A stretch of 41,838 bases of DNA from Nesterenkonia salmonea (GTDB lineage: Bacteria > Actinomycetota > Actinomycetes > Actinomycetales > Micrococcaceae). The stretch is from contig NZ_VAVZ01000033.1 of assembly GCF_005771525.1 (NCBI RefSeq), forward strand, positions 1 to 41,838. Direction: 5' to 3'. The notes beneath the pieces are model-generated. The model did not search any database and was not told the DNA's origin. It saw only the letters and a program-made list of their open reading frames with translations. The stretch's first letter is position 1. Each line of letters starts with the position of its first letter. The position numbers were made by a program, and so were the translations under genes. Of this stretch, positions 1 to 8,560 are shown in pieces.

Positions 1-229
1 AACCGGGCAAAACTCAATGAGTCAACGACTCACACTTCCCGGGCATCTTGAGATGAGTCACCAGGACGCCTACGAGTCCTCCTGCACCTCAGCTGGGCAT
101 CTCGATGGGACTCTGCGAACAGCTTCTCAGAAGTCCCATTTGATTGCCCGCGCTCCCCCTGGAGATGACCAGTGGGAACTGTGTTGAACGGCTTAGCAGC
201 CTCAGTTCAGCACACTGGTTCTACACGCA
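1..229 (-). promoter_or_regulatory. Non-coding leader/promoter region upstream of the next minus-strand gene (probably rplJ)
   Basis: No credible gene is seen between the left edge and rplA. Read on the minus strand it should lead into rplJ, which normally follows rplA in actinobacteria, but rplJ itself is outside the window. A TTGACT -35-like hexamer lies at 20-25 on the minus strand, and its -10 would fall at or past the edge. TGAGTCA occurs at 18-24 and 54-60, 36 bp apart. The octamer GGGCATCT also occurs twice (near 40 and 96). These repeats and short stems could be part of an L10-type leader RNA, but I cannot confirm that family. Confidence 0.35.
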
Positions 230-265
230 AGGAGCCCCGCTCCCATCACTGGGAACAGGGCTCCT
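230..265 (-). terminator. Hairpin after rplA
   Basis: AGGAGCCC (230-237) pairs perfectly with GGGCTCCT (258-265). An inner TCCC/GGGA pair shortens the loop. It lies 16 bp past the rplA stop codon on the minus strand. There is no clear U-tract, so it may be a U-poor terminator or an attenuator before rplJ/rplL. Confidence 0.5.
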
Positions 266-280
266 GTGCGGAGGTGTGAG

Positions 281-988
281 CTACTCGCCGACGACAACCT
301 TGGTGACGTTCGGGTCAACCTGGATTCCAGGACCGAAGGTGGTCGACACGGTGGCCTTCTGGATGTAGCGCCCCTTGGACGATGAAGGCTTCAACCGCAG
401 AATCTCTTCCAGCACGGCTGCGTAGTTCTCAGCCAGCTGCTTGGGGTCGAAGCTGGTCTTGCCGACCACGAAGTGCAGGTTGGCGTGCTTGTCCACGCGG
501 AAGTCGATCTTGCCTGCCTTGATCTCAGTGACGGCCTTTGCCACATCTGGGGTCACGGTGCCGGTCTTGGGGTTCGGCATCAGGTTACGAGGACCGAGCA
601 CCTTGCCGAGACGTCCGACTTTGCCCATCATGTCCGGGGAAGCGACGGCGGCGTCGAAGTCCACCCAGCCTTCCTGGACCTTGGCGATCAGCTCGTCGCC
701 GCCAACGAAGTCAGCGCCGGCTTCTTCTGCCTTGGCGATGTTGTCACCCTGGGTGAAGACAACCACGCGGGCGGTCCGACCGGTGCCATGAGGAAGGTTC
801 ACAGTGCCGCGAACCATCTGGTCGGCTTTGCGGGGATCCACTGAGAGCCGCATGGCGACCTCAACGGTGGCATCTGTCTTGGAGGGGTTAGTCTCCTTGG
901 CCAGAGCAACGGCCTGAAACGGATTGTAGATAGTGTCTTCGCCGATTTTCTCGGCTGCTGCGTTGTATGCTTTGCTGCGCTTTGCCAT
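281..988 (-). CDS. rplA: 50S ribosomal protein L1
   Basis: L1 forms the mobile stalk near the ribosomal E site and in many bacteria represses translation of its own L11-L1 mRNA. The 235-residue product has the usual bacterial length. It begins [15 protein letters not shown] and carries typical L1 segments such as [17 protein letters not shown] in the middle and [20 protein letters not shown] near the end. The open frame runs 57 bp further upstream, but I chose the ATG at 988 because an AAGGAG ribosome-binding site lies just before it and the added residues do not look like L1. It follows rplK by 100 bp in the same direction, and a hairpin follows it. Confidence 0.97.
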   Translation of the reverse strand: MAKRSKAYNAAAEKIGEDTIYNPFQAVALAKETNPSKTDATVEVAMRLSVDPRKADQMVRGTVNLPHGTGRTARVVVFTQGDNIAKAEEAGADFVGGDELIAKVQEGWVDFDAAVASPDMMGKVGRLGKVLGPRNLMPNPKTGTVTPDVAKAVTEIKAGKIDFRVDKHANLHFVVGKTSFDPKQLAENYAAVLEEILRLKPSSSKGRYIQKATVSTTFGPGIQVDPNVTKVVVGE

Positions 989-1088
989 CTGCGTTGTTCT
1001 CCTTAGCAGTTGTGGTACGCGGGCCGCGCTCGGCCCTTCCCACATTCCCGGAGTGTCCGGGCTCTCTTATATGTCTTGTGTCGCTGAA

Positions 1089-1520
1089 TTAGCTGTCGAC
1101 GGTGATGCCCATGGAACGGGCGGTACCGGCAACAATCTTGGAGGCAGCCTCAATATCGTTGGCGTTGAGGTCTTCCATCTTGGTCTGAGCGATTTCCTCG
1201 ACCTGAGCCTTGGTGAGCTTGCCGACTTTATCCGTGTGTGGAACGCCGGAACCCTTTTTGACGCCTGCGGCCTTTTTGATCAGCTCTGCAGCTGGTGGAG
1301 TCTTGGTGATGAAGGTGAAGGACCGGTCTTCGTAGACGGTAATCTCCACAGGCACCACGTTGCCGCGCTGGTTTTCTGTCGCAGCGTTGTACGCCTTGCA
1401 GAACTCCATAATGTTGACGCCGTGCTGACCGAGCGCAGGTCCGATCGGTGGTGCCGGGTTGGCGGCACCAGCCTGGATCTGAAGCTTAATCAGCCCGGAG
1501 ACCTTTTTCTTCGGGGCCAT
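1089..1520 (-). CDS. rplK: 50S ribosomal protein L11
   Basis: L11 binds 23S rRNA at the GTPase-associated centre and is needed for stringent-response sensing by RelA-type enzymes. The 143-residue product has the exact family length. It begins [20 protein letters not shown], carries the proline-rich [19 protein letters not shown] block, and ends with the C-terminal RNA-binding helices ([20 protein letters not shown]). A GTAAAGGACAG ribosome-binding site precedes the ATG at 1520. It lies between nusG and rplA, the standard actinobacterial order. Confidence 0.98.
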   Translation of the reverse strand: MAPKKKVSGLIKLQIQAGAANPAPPIGPALGQHGVNIMEFCKAYNAATENQRGNVVPVEITVYEDRSFTFITKTPPAAELIKKAAGVKKGSGVPHTDKVGKLTKAQVEEIAQTKMEDLNANDIEAASKIVAGTARSMGITVDS

Positions 1521-1579
1521 AATCTGTCCTTTACTAGTTTCCGTGCGTCCTGCACCCTCAGGAGCGAGGTCTGCAGGGG

Positions 1580-1604
1580 TGAGCGGATCTGGCCGAGCCG
1601 CTCA
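1580..1604. other. Hairpin in the nusG-rplK spacer
   Basis: TGAGCGG (1580-1586) pairs with CCGCTCA (1598-1604) across an 11-base loop, inside the 175-bp gap between the nusG stop and the rplK start. In this position it could be an attenuator, a processing site or part of an L1-binding leader for the rplKA message. Nothing in the sequence decides between these. Confidence 0.35.
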
Positions 1605-1695
1605 GGTCGCCACCGGTCTCCCAAAGCACGGAGAACGACGACGAAGTCTTGTGTTGTTGGCTCTCATTCCGCCATGCAGCGGTATGAGGCTGGGG

Positions 1696-2397
1696 TCAGT
1701 AGATCTTCTCTATCTGGTTGAAGTTCAGCGTCACCGGAGTTTCCCGTTCGAAGATGGAAACCAGAACCACCAGTGTACGAGCGTCGACGTTGATCTCGGA
1801 GATGGTCGCCGGCAGGGTCGCGAAGGGCCCGTCGGTCACAGTGACGGACTCGCCGACTTCGAAGTCGACCTTCACGTCTGAGGTTGGAGTGGGGGCGGCG
1901 CCGCTTTCTCCATCGAGGATCTCGACCTTGCGCTCCCCTGGCTTGCCCAAGCGGTGCTCGGCGAGCATGTGGAAGACCTCATCGCTGCTCAAGGGCTGCG
2001 GATCGTGTGCGTTACCGACGAATCCGGTCACACCTGGAGTGTGGCGAACCACGCCCCATGACTCATCGGTGAGTTCCATGCGCACCAGAACGTAACCGGG
2101 AATGCGGACGCGGTTGACGACTTTGCGCTGAGTGTTCTTGATCTCCACGACGTCTTCCATGGGGACGTCGATCTCGTAGATCTGCTCCTCCATATCCTGC
2201 GTCTGGATACGGGTCTCGAGGTTGGACTTCACACGCTTCTCGTAACCGGCGTAGGTGTGCACCACGTACCAGTCACCCAGGCCGCGCCGAAGCTCACTTT
2301 TGAGCTCTTCAGCGCGCTCTTCGTAAGTCTTCTCCTCCTCCGCGGGAGCCTCTGCAGCCTCAGCTGCGTCGTCCTGCGTCAGTTCCTGATCAGACAC
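1696..2397 (-). CDS. nusG: Transcription termination/antitermination protein NusG
   Basis: NusG binds RNA polymerase and links transcription with Rho and the ribosome. The 233-residue product has an acidic, low-complexity N-terminal tail of about 35 residues (common in actinobacterial NusG), an NGN domain starting near [18 protein letters not shown] with [19 protein letters not shown] and the [10 protein letters not shown] segment, and a C-terminal KOW domain ([19 protein letters not shown]) ending in [10 protein letters not shown]. It lies downstream of secE and upstream of rplK on the same strand. The ATG at 2397 has a TAGGAGA ribosome-binding site just upstream. Confidence 0.97.
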   Translation of the reverse strand: MSDQELTQDDAAEAAEAPAEEEKTYEERAEELKSELRRGLGDWYVVHTYAGYEKRVKSNLETRIQTQDMEEQIYEIDVPMEDVVEIKNTQRKVVNRVRIPGYVLVRMELTDESWGVVRHTPGVTGFVGNAHDPQPLSSDEVFHMLAEHRLGKPGERKVEILDGESGAAPTPTSDVKVDFEVGESVTVTDGPFATLPATISEINVDARTLVVLVSIFERETPVTLNFNQIEKIY

Positions 2398-2464
2398 GTT
2401 TCTCCTAGGTAAGTGTGTTGCGTACGCCGGCGCGAGCCGGATTCAGTTGGTGGTCGTAGCCCAG

Positions 2465-2728
2465 TTATGCGCCTGCGCCGCCGCCGAACACGAGGTCTGA
2501 AAGATTGTCCAGCCCCCAGTCCAGCAGGGAAACGATGCCGATCACGATCAGCACGAACACCAGGACCACGACCGTATAGTTCACCAGTTCCCGACGTGTG
2601 GGAACGATGACTTTGCGCAGCTCGTCAAAAACCTGCTTCAGGAACCGCCACGCTCGGGCCAGTGGGTTCTTCGGACGTGATTCACCGCCGGAGGGACCCC
2701 CGGTGTCTGTCACTGGTGTCTGGGACAC
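2465..2728 (-). CDS. secE: Preprotein translocase subunit SecE
   Basis: SecE is the essential small membrane subunit of the SecYEG protein-export channel. The 87-residue product has a hydrophilic N-terminal extension, the conserved amphipathic segment RAWRFLKQVFDELRKVIVPT, an RRELVNYTV hinge, and one hydrophobic helix (about residues 52-70, VVVLVFVLIVIGIVSLL). It has the single membrane span typical of Gram-positive SecE. It is first in the secE-nusG-rplK-rplA run, with tRNA-Trp 147 bp upstream. Confidence 0.96.
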   Translation of the reverse strand: MSQTPVTDTGGPSGGESRPKNPLARAWRFLKQVFDELRKVIVPTRRELVNYTVVVLVFVLIVIGIVSLLDWGLDNLSDLVFGGGAGA

Positions 2729-2874
2729 GAAGACTCCATCTGATTGCTCTGTACGTTGTGACTGCTCCCCCTACAGGCTTCCTGAGAGGCATTGGTCCGA
2801 AGATTCCAGCCGGCCGAAGCTGACAGGCCTTCACCCGTGAAGCAGTACTGCGCGAAACACAGCACCGTCCAACG

Positions 2875-2947
2875 CAGGGCAGACAGGACTCGAACCTGCA
2901 ACCTACGGTTTTGGAGACCGTTGCGCTACCAATTGCGCCACTGCCCT
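2875..2947 (-). tRNA. tRNA-Trp (anticodon CCA)
   Basis: The minus strand folds into a full cloverleaf of 73 bases. The acceptor arms AGGGCAG (2941-2947) and CTGCCCT (2876-2882) pair exactly, with a G discriminator at 2875. The D arm is GCGC..GCGC, the anticodon loop is CTCCAAA between ACGGT and ACCGT, and the T loop is TTCGAGT. CCA is not encoded. tRNA-Trp directly upstream of secE is the common actinobacterial arrangement. Confidence 0.97.
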
Positions 2948-3138
2948 ATTGGGCACTATCCCTGTACGTGCGAGGGCATGCCCAGTAGAGGTGTTCTAGA
3001 CACCGGCAGCCAAGTCTACGCCGACGCTCGGCATAACACCAACTGCACCAGCACATGACGCTATACGACAACGACGCCGCCAGATAGGGTTGGGACGAGT
3101 AGGTCCCCTGTGCCCGCCCCAGAAAGGACGCATCTGTC

Positions 3139-4344
3139 ATGCCGCTTCCCCACCGCCGAGTCTCCGCCCGTATCGGGTCGATTGCAGAGTCAGCCACCAT
3201 GAAGGTGGACGCCAAGGCCAAGGCTCTGAAGGCTGCCGGCGAGGACGTTATTGGTTTTGGCGCAGGTGAGCCGGATTTCCCCACTCCGGACCATATTGTT
3301 GAGGCTGCTGTGGCGGCCGCTCAGGACCCCAAGAACCACAAGTACACCCCGGCTGCAGGTCTTCCTGAGCTCCGGGAGGCAATTGCTGAAAAAACCACCC
3401 GTGACTCCGGCTATGCGGTGGAGGCTTCCCAGGTTCTGGTGACCAATGGCGGCAAGCATGCCGTCTACGCGAGCCTGGCGTCACTGTTGGATCCCGGCGA
3501 TCAGGTCATCGTCCCTTCTCCCTATTGGACGACCTATCCGGAGGCCATCAAACTAGCGGGAGGCTCCACGGTCGAGGTCTTCGCCGGCCCTGAGCAGGGG
3601 TACAAAGTGACCGTGGATCAGCTTCAGTCCGCAGTCACCGAGCGGACCAAAGCACTGATGTTTGTGTCGCCGTCGAACCCGACCGGGGCCGTGTATTCAC
3701 CGGAGGAGACCCGGGAGATCGGCCGATGGGCCGCCGAGCAGGGGCTCTGGGTCATCACCGATGAGATCTACGAGAAGCTCACCTACGATGACGTACCGTT
3801 CACCTCGATCGCTTCCGTTCCGGAACTCGCTGACCAGGTGATCATTCTTTCCGGAGTAGCCAAAACGTACGCCATGACGGGCTGGCGCGTGGGTTGGATG
3901 GTGGGCCCTTCGGATGTGATCAAAGCTGCGACCACTCTGCAGACACATCTGACATCCAATGTCGCCAACGTCTCCCAGCGCGCGGCTCTTGCCGCAATCA
4001 CCGGGCCGACAGAACCGGTCGAGCAGATGCGCGAGGCTTTCGACCGGAGACGCAAGACGATTGTGGAGAAGTTGAATCGGGTGGCTGGGTTCGAAACTCC
4101 AGTGCCCCAGGGTGCCTTCTACGCCTATGTGGATGCCAGAGGCGCGCTGAACCAGGAGATTGACGGATCCACGCCAACCTCGACGACGGAGCTCGCTGAG
4201 CTGATTCTGGAGAAGGCCAAGGTTGCAGTGGTCCCTGGTGAAGCTTTCGGACCATCCGGGTACCTCCGCCTGTCTTACGCCCTGGGTGATGAAGACTTGG
4301 TGGAGGGAATCGAACGTATCGAGAAACTGCTGGGCAGCAAGTAA
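3139..4344 (+). CDS. aspC: PLP-dependent aspartate aminotransferase family enzyme
   Basis: This is a fold-type I aminotransferase, probably converting aspartate and 2-oxoglutarate to oxaloacetate and glutamate. The 401-residue length fits the class I beta/gamma group. Visible motifs are [12 protein letters not shown] (substrate-side loop), [30 protein letters not shown] (PLP-pyridine Asp), and [16 protein letters not shown], in which Lys242 is the Schiff-base lysine. The carboxylate-binding Arg lies in YLRLSYA near the end. An AGAAAGGA ribosome-binding site precedes the ATG. The position beside tRNA-Trp and secE is conserved in Micrococcaceae. The exact substrate range (aspartate, prephenate or aromatic) cannot be read from sequence alone. 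Confidence 0.9.
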   Translation: MPLPHRRVSARIGSIAESATMKVDAKAKALKAAGEDVIGFGAGEPDFPTPDHIVEAAVAAAQDPKNHKYTPAAGLPELREAIAEKTTRDSGYAVEASQVLVTNGGKHAVYASLASLLDPGDQVIVPSPYWTTYPEAIKLAGGSTVEVFAGPEQGYKVTVDQLQSAVTERTKALMFVSPSNPTGAVYSPEETREIGRWAAEQGLWVITDEIYEKLTYDDVPFTSIASVPELADQVIILSGVAKTYAMTGWRVGWMVGPSDVIKAATTLQTHLTSNVANVSQRAALAAITGPTEPVEQMREAFDRRRKTIVEKLNRVAGFETPVPQGAFYAYVDARGALNQEIDGSTPTSTTELAELILEKAKVAVVPGEAFGPSGYLRLSYALGDEDLVEGIERIEKLLGSK

Positions 4345-4437
4345 CACCTCCACCGGTAATAGACTGAAGCTGAACCCCCTGCCGAGGATGTCAGGACCAC
4401 CACGTTTCGCACCATGCGAGAAGGAAGTGAGTCATCC

Positions 4438-5469
4438 ATGCGCATCGGACTCTTGACCTCCGGAGGCGACTGCCCCGGTCTCAACGCGGTTATCCGCTCA
4501 GCCGTGCTCCACGGCATCAAGTCCTACGGAGATGAGTTCGTGGGATTCAAAGCCGGGTGGAAAGGCATGATCGAGGCTGACTACATTGATCTCGGACGTC
4601 AGGATGTCCGAGGCATCGCGCGTGAGGGCGGCACAATCCTCGGGACATCGAGGACTCATCCGTACAACCACCCCCAGGGCGGACCGGAGAAGATCGCCAA
4701 GCAGCTCAAACGCCATGATGTGGACGCGGTGATCGCGATCGGCGGTGAGGGCACTCTAGCTGGAGCCAAGAGGCTGGCCGATGACGGCATCCCTGTGGTG
4801 GGAGTCCCTAAGACTATTGACAATGATCTGAAGGCCACCGACTACACATTCGGCTTCGACACCGCCATTTCCATCGCGACAGACGCCATGGACAGGCTCC
4901 GAACCACCGGTGAGTCACACCACCGGTGCATGGTCTCTGAGGTGATGGGCCGCCATGTGGGCTGGATTGCTCTGCATTCCGGAATGGCTGCCGGCGCCCA
5001 CGCTATCCTCATCCCGGAGCAGCAGGTCAGCATTGATCAACTGTGTGAGTGGGTGGAGCAGGTCCACTCCCGCGGACGCTCACCGCTGGTGGTCGTTGCT
5101 GAGGGCTTCATTCCTGAGAACGCTGAGGAAGCGCTGGCTGGCAAGGGACAAGAGGAAGATGGCCGCCCCCGCCTCGGTGGTATCGGTGAGTTCATCACCA
5201 CCCAGATTGAAGAGCGCACCGGGATTGAATCCCGCAACACCACTCTGGGTCATATTCAGCGGGGCGGAAACCCCACCGGCTATGACCGTGTGCTGGGCAC
5301 CAGATTCGGCATTAAGGCTCTGGACCTTGTGCATGAGCAGGCGTGGGGACATATGGCGGCACTTCGGGGCACCGAAATCGTCAAGGTGGATCTGAGTGAA
5401 GCTCTGGACGGCCTTAAAGAAGTCCCCAGTGAACGCTACGAAGAAGCGAAGATTCTCTTCGGACGCTGA
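4438..5469 (+). CDS. pfkA: 6-phosphofructokinase, actinobacterial type
   Basis: It phosphorylates fructose 6-phosphate to fructose 1,6-bisphosphate, the committed step of glycolysis. The 343-residue product begins MRIGLLTSGGDCPGLNAVIR. It has the phosphoryl-donor loop AIGGEGTL (Gly105) and the catalytic PKTIDND segment (Lys125, Asp128). Gly at the first site with Lys at the second is the mixed pattern known from ATP-dependent actinobacterial enzymes; PPi-dependent enzymes have Asp and Lys. An in-frame ATG lies at 4414, but the AGAAGGAAG site at 4419-4427 and the alignment start favour 4438. The stop is two bases from the convergent ygfZ-like stop. Confidence 0.95.
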   Translation: MRIGLLTSGGDCPGLNAVIRSAVLHGIKSYGDEFVGFKAGWKGMIEADYIDLGRQDVRGIAREGGTILGTSRTHPYNHPQGGPEKIAKQLKRHDVDAVIAIGGEGTLAGAKRLADDGIPVVGVPKTIDNDLKATDYTFGFDTAISIATDAMDRLRTTGESHHRCMVSEVMGRHVGWIALHSGMAAGAHAILIPEQQVSIDQLCEWVEQVHSRGRSPLVVVAEGFIPENAEEALAGKGQEEDGRPRLGGIGEFITTQIEERTGIESRNTTLGHIQRGGNPTGYDRVLGTRFGIKALDLVHEQAWGHMAALRGTEIVKVDLSEALDGLKEVPSERYEEAKILFGR

Positions 5470-5471
5470 TT

Positions 5472-6617
5472 CTAACGGCGGGGCCCGCGGAGGAAATCTC
5501 CCTGCGGGCGTCCTACGTTCTTTCCCGCGTCCGGCCGGACAATCAACTCCTGAGCAGCAGCATAATAAGCCGGTTGTGGTGCCGGCTCTTCGGTGCCGTC
5601 TGGCTGGGCGGCACCTTGTTCCACGTCGCGGACCACAAGCTGCGCAGCAGGATCAACTTTGCGTTTCACCAGGGCCAGGGCAATTGGTCCTGCCTCGTGA
5701 TGCCGGGCCACGGAGGTCACTACTCCGACGGCGCGTTCCTGGGCAAGTGCTTCCCGATCCGAGGAATTCTTGGGTGCAAGCACATCTGACCCCGCAGACG
5801 GAAGCGTGTGCTCGGAACCGTCCAAGTGGAGGAAGACCAGCCGGCGTGGAGGGTGACCTAAATTGTGGACACGTGCCACAGTCTCTTGACCCTTGTAGCA
5901 CCCCTTGCTCAGGTGCACAGCAGTGCGGATCAGGTCCAGTTCATGCGGGATGGCTTTGGCGTCAACATCGTACGCCAGGCGTGGCCGCCAAGCGGCTATA
6001 CGCAGCGCTTCTGCCGCAAGTGAGCCGGCAAGCTGCCAGCCGCGGCTCTCAACGGAAGCGACGACGTCGTCGAGCTCCTCCCGCGGCACCACCGTCAGGT
6101 GCCACTGCCAGTCTTGGCCTGGGTGGTCAGCTTCGTCAATCGCTGCGTATGACTCAGCTCCGGGTCCTAGTCCCGGCCAGGGGTCCGTCCAGCGCGCGGC
6201 TGGAGTAAGGGACGAGTCCTCCGGCAGCGGGCGTGTGCTGCCGAGAACAGCAAGGTCATTGGTGCGGTCGGCGATTTCCACACGCAGGGCGAACTTCATG
6301 GACTCCAGCCACTGCGCCAAAGCCTCACCTCGGTTCGCCTCAGTCATCAACCAAGCGGTCTCACCATCATCAACGATGGCTGGTGCATGTTCGATTCGGC
6401 CGGCAATGTCCAGCAGCAGCAGTTCTGACGAGTCCCCAGGGGACAGGGCAGTCACCTGCTGTGAGGACAGAGTGGTCAGCCAGCTCAGCCGGTCAGGTCC
6501 CGAAACCGTCACAACGGCCCGGTTGGAAAGATCGACAAGGGCCGAGCCTGCCTCCAAGGCACGCTGCTCCTTGGTGGGGTTGCCGTAGTGAGCGGCTGTG
6601 CCCGCGTCGGGTCCCAC
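5472..6617 (-). CDS. ygfZ: YgfZ/GcvT-like folate-binding protein
   Basis: Members bind tetrahydrofolate and support assembly or repair of iron-sulfur enzymes. The product has GcvT-like N-terminal folds (SGPDRLSWLTTLSSQQV, LLLDIAGRIEHA) and, near residue 238, the YgfZ signature KGCYKGQE with its conserved cysteine, followed by ARVHNLGHPPRRL. The GTG at 6617 is the first usual start codon. The family-like sequence seems to continue upstream in frame (SPLLDRNGAVAA, encoded up to about 6656) with no ATG, GTG or TTG before a stop at 6669-6671. The true N-terminus is therefore uncertain. It lies just downstream of a 40-residue membrane protein gene and converges with pfkA. Confidence 0.85.
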   Translation of the reverse strand: MGPDAGTAAHYGNPTKEQRALEAGSALVDLSNRAVVTVSGPDRLSWLTTLSSQQVTALSPGDSSELLLLDIAGRIEHAPAIVDDGETAWLMTEANRGEALAQWLESMKFALRVEIADRTNDLAVLGSTRPLPEDSSLTPAARWTDPWPGLGPGAESYAAIDEADHPGQDWQWHLTVVPREELDDVVASVESRGWQLAGSLAAEALRIAAWRPRLAYDVDAKAIPHELDLIRTAVHLSKGCYKGQETVARVHNLGHPPRRLVFLHLDGSEHTLPSAGSDVLAPKNSSDREALAQERAVGVVTSVARHHEAGPIALALVKRKVDPAAQLVVRDVEQGAAQPDGTEEPAPQPAYYAAAQELIVRPDAGKNVGRPQGDFLRGPRR

Positions 6618-6676
6618 CGCAGCAACCGCACCATTGCGGTCCAGCAGGGGCGACGTGGGGGCCGATCCGTCAGGTC

Positions 6677-6799
6677 TCAGCGCTGGCCCTTGAAAAGACG
6701 GGACAGCACAACGAAACTGATCCAGCCGATCACGATCACGGACAGGATCAGCAGGCCGATGAAGAAGACCTCTAGCGCAAGAATCTGTGCATCACTCAT
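6677..6799 (-). CDS. Small single-span membrane protein (40 residues)
   Basis: This short frame encodes 40 residues. It starts MSDAQILALEVFFIGLL and ends SRLFKGQR. Residues 7-33 are almost entirely hydrophobic, and the C-terminus is basic, so one helix with an external N-terminus and cytoplasmic C-terminus is likely. The main support for a real gene is a TAGGAT -10 hexamer at 6806-6811 on the minus strand, exactly six bases before the ATG, the same leaderless layout as several larger genes here. It lies 59 bp upstream of the annotated ygfZ start. I do not recognise the family and assign no function. Confidence 0.65.
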   Translation of the reverse strand: MSDAQILALEVFFIGLLILSVIVIGWISFVVLSRLFKGQR

Positions 6800-6805
6800 G
6801 AACCC

Positions 6806-6811
6806 ATCCTA
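6806..6811 (-). promoter_or_regulatory. Leaderless -10 (TAGGAT) of the 40-residue protein gene
   Basis: TAGGAT on the minus strand ends six bases before the ATG at 6799, so transcription would begin at or next to the start codon. No good -35 is evident. Confidence 0.5.
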
Positions 6812-6817
6812 TCTGAG

Positions 6818-7669
6818 TTAAGCGAAGAGCAGCCGCTCGGTGAAATACACCAGCGCTCCCATCGCCGCAATGGGGGCGGCTCCGACTGCAAGCCGAGACA
6901 GGATCTTCTCCGGTGCTCCTTGGAGGAAGAGGAACCGGCGGAAGCTGGCGAGCAGCACGCCGCCGGCTACACCGAGCACTCCGGCGAACAGGAGCGTCAG
7001 CTCACCCCACACCAGTGAGACTCCCACGGAAGAGGCAGTGGATACGAGCACGATCAGTGGAAGAACCAAAGCATCCCGTGCCGGGACGCATGCAGCGAGA
7101 GTGCCGACGCACATGACGAAGGCAGACAGTGCCACGACCGACAGTTCACCTCCCGGTCCGGTCACTGCCAGGAACTCCCAGTCCTCATAGGGGACGAACC
7201 CGCGAACCCGGAGAGCCGAGAGTCCTGCCCCGTCGCCAGCCTCCATCATTCCTGCCGGATATCGCAGGCCAGCGATCCACCCTGCTGCGGTGGTCGTGAT
7301 GACCACCCCGGTGCAGGCGCCCCGAGTCGACTCAAGCCTGTGCGGCCGTCCGGACCCCCGGACGACTTGCACCATGAAAACGACCATGACCCCGAAGGCC
7401 AGCGACACTGAGGACCAGAAGAACAGAGATTCCACTTGCGTCACGATGGCGGCACCGACAGCGGCGACGACGCCGGCGGCCATAATGACGGTGGACAGTG
7501 ACTTTCTGGCGGTTACTCCCATGAGCTGCGGCCAGCCCAGCGCCACCACGCCACACAGGGCGCACACGACCACCAGCAGGGCGGCGACCCCTATCCATGA
7601 AGCGATGGCAATCGAGGCAGCGCCGACCAGTGCGGCGAGCGCGACAGGCAGGTATTTCACGTACTCCAT
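6818..7669 (-). CDS. Integral membrane protein of unknown function
   Basis: The product (283 residues from the ATG at 7669) is hydrophobic throughout, with roughly eight to nine likely membrane helices. One soluble loop lies mid-protein (LRYPAGMMEAGDGAGL to FVPYEDWEFLAV), and the protein ends ALVYFTERLLFA. I do not recognise a transporter motif. Actinobacteria often carry uncharacterised multi-span proteins beside ygfZ and glnR/mshD. I chose the ATG at 7669 because MEYVKYLPVALAALVG starts directly with a membrane segment and a GGCAGG sequence precedes it. An in-frame ATG at 7729 would add 20 polar residues with no ribosome-binding site. It is divergent from glnR. Confidence 0.7.
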   Translation of the reverse strand: MEYVKYLPVALAALVGAASIAIASWIGVAALLVVVCALCGVVALGWPQLMGVTARKSLSTVIMAAGVVAAVGAAIVTQVESLFFWSSVSLAFGVMVVFMVQVVRGSGRPHRLESTRGACTGVVITTTAAGWIAGLRYPAGMMEAGDGAGLSALRVRGFVPYEDWEFLAVTGPGGELSVVALSAFVMCVGTLAACVPARDALVLPLIVLVSTASSVGVSLVWGELTLLFAGVLGVAGGVLLASFRRFLFLQGAPEKILSRLAVGAAPIAAMGALVYFTERLLFA

Positions 7670-7834
7670 CCTGCCAGAGCCGCAAGCATGGCTATACTCT
7701 TCTACGTTCGCAATAGTTTTTTTCACCATGCGGAAAGAGGGGCCCTGTGATTCATTTCACTATGTCATTCCGCACGCCGAAACGGTCCTACGTGTCACAC
7801 TGACTGACAAATCAAGCCGAGGGAGGATCAGCCG

Positions 7835-8533
7835 ATGGCCCAGGTGCTGCTGCTGTCGGACACCCCGGAAGACACTCTGCCGTCTCTGGAACTGCTGAAT
7901 CACCGAGTGCGCCCCTTCCCCTGTGAGGCCGCTTCAATCGTCCGAGCACCGAATGTGGACATCACGCTCATTGACGCACGCAACAACCTGGCCCACGCCA
8001 GGTCCCTGTGCCAGCTGGTGAAGTCCTCGATGCTCTCCCCCGTGATCGTGGTGGTGACCGAAACCGGGCTTCCCACACTCAATGAGGCCTGGCAGGCCGA
8101 TGACTTTGTGCTTGCAGCGGCTTCACCGGGAGAAGTCGATGCCCGAATCCGCATGGCATCTGTTGAAGCCGAAGATAAAGCACCCGTTGGAGAGATCCGC
8201 GCGGGGGCGATCGTGATCGATGAGACCACCTATATGGCCACCATTCACGGCAAGCTGCTCAACCTCACCTATAAGGAATTCGAGCTGCTCAAACACCTGG
8301 CTCTGCACCCCGGGCAGGTCTTCACCCGTGACCGGCTCCTCCATGACGTGTGGGGATACGACTACTTCGGAGGCACCCGCACCGTGGATGTGCACATCCG
8401 TCGCCTTCGCGCCAAACTCGGCCCAGAGCACGAATCACTCATCGGGACCGTACGCAATGTGGGCTACCGGCTGCTGGCGGAAGGAACCGACCGCCACGAG
8501 ACCCCCGCCGGTGAAGACATCGACACTGCCTAA
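7835..8533 (+). CDS. glnR: GlnR-type OmpR-family transcription regulator
   Basis: GlnR is an orphan response regulator that controls nitrogen assimilation in actinobacteria (glnA, amtB, nirB, nasA). The 232-residue product has a receiver-like domain (about 1-110) with the GlnR-type VDITLIDARNN segment (Asp47) and RSLCQLV, but no canonical acidic phosphorylation pocket. The C-terminal winged helix contains LTYKEFELLKHLALHPGQVF, DVWGYDYFGGTRTVDVHIRR and LRAKLGPEHESLIGTVRNVG, which I recall as nearly identical to Streptomyces GlnR. No sensor kinase is adjacent, as is usual. A GGGAGGATC site precedes the ATG. The nitrite genes at 34.5-41.6 kb, whose control region carries GlnR-like repeats, are plausible targets. 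Confidence 0.85.
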   Translation: MAQVLLLSDTPEDTLPSLELLNHRVRPFPCEAASIVRAPNVDITLIDARNNLAHARSLCQLVKSSMLSPVIVVVTETGLPTLNEAWQADDFVLAAASPGEVDARIRMASVEAEDKAPVGEIRAGAIVIDETTYMATIHGKLLNLTYKEFELLKHLALHPGQVFTRDRLLHDVWGYDYFGGTRTVDVHIRRLRAKLGPEHESLIGTVRNVGYRLLAEGTDRHETPAGEDIDTA

Positions 8534-8548
8534 GCCGGTCAAGACCAC

Positions 8549-8554
8549 TAGGCT
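8549..8554 (+). promoter_or_regulatory. Leaderless -10 (TAGGCT) of mshD
   Basis: TAGGCT ends six bases before the mshD ATG at 8561. No Shine-Dalgarno is present in the short glnR-mshD gap, so a leaderless mRNA is likely. Confidence 0.5.
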
Positions 8555-8560
8555 CACACC

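Noticed and set aside
1-229. L10 leader RNA upstream of rplJ
   Set aside because: The position is right and stems are present, but I could not match the conserved core and rplJ is outside the window.
933-1721. 262-codon plus-strand open frame
   Set aside because: It lies antisense to rplA and rplK, which are unmistakable. The translation has no family features.
3697-4353. 218-codon minus-strand frame
   Set aside because: It is the antisense shadow of the aspartate aminotransferase gene, a common effect of GC-rich codon use.
5396-6208. 270-codon plus-strand frame
   Set aside because: It is antisense to the ygfZ-like gene and low-complexity (Pro/Gly/Arg-rich). The minus-strand frame has the YgfZ signature.
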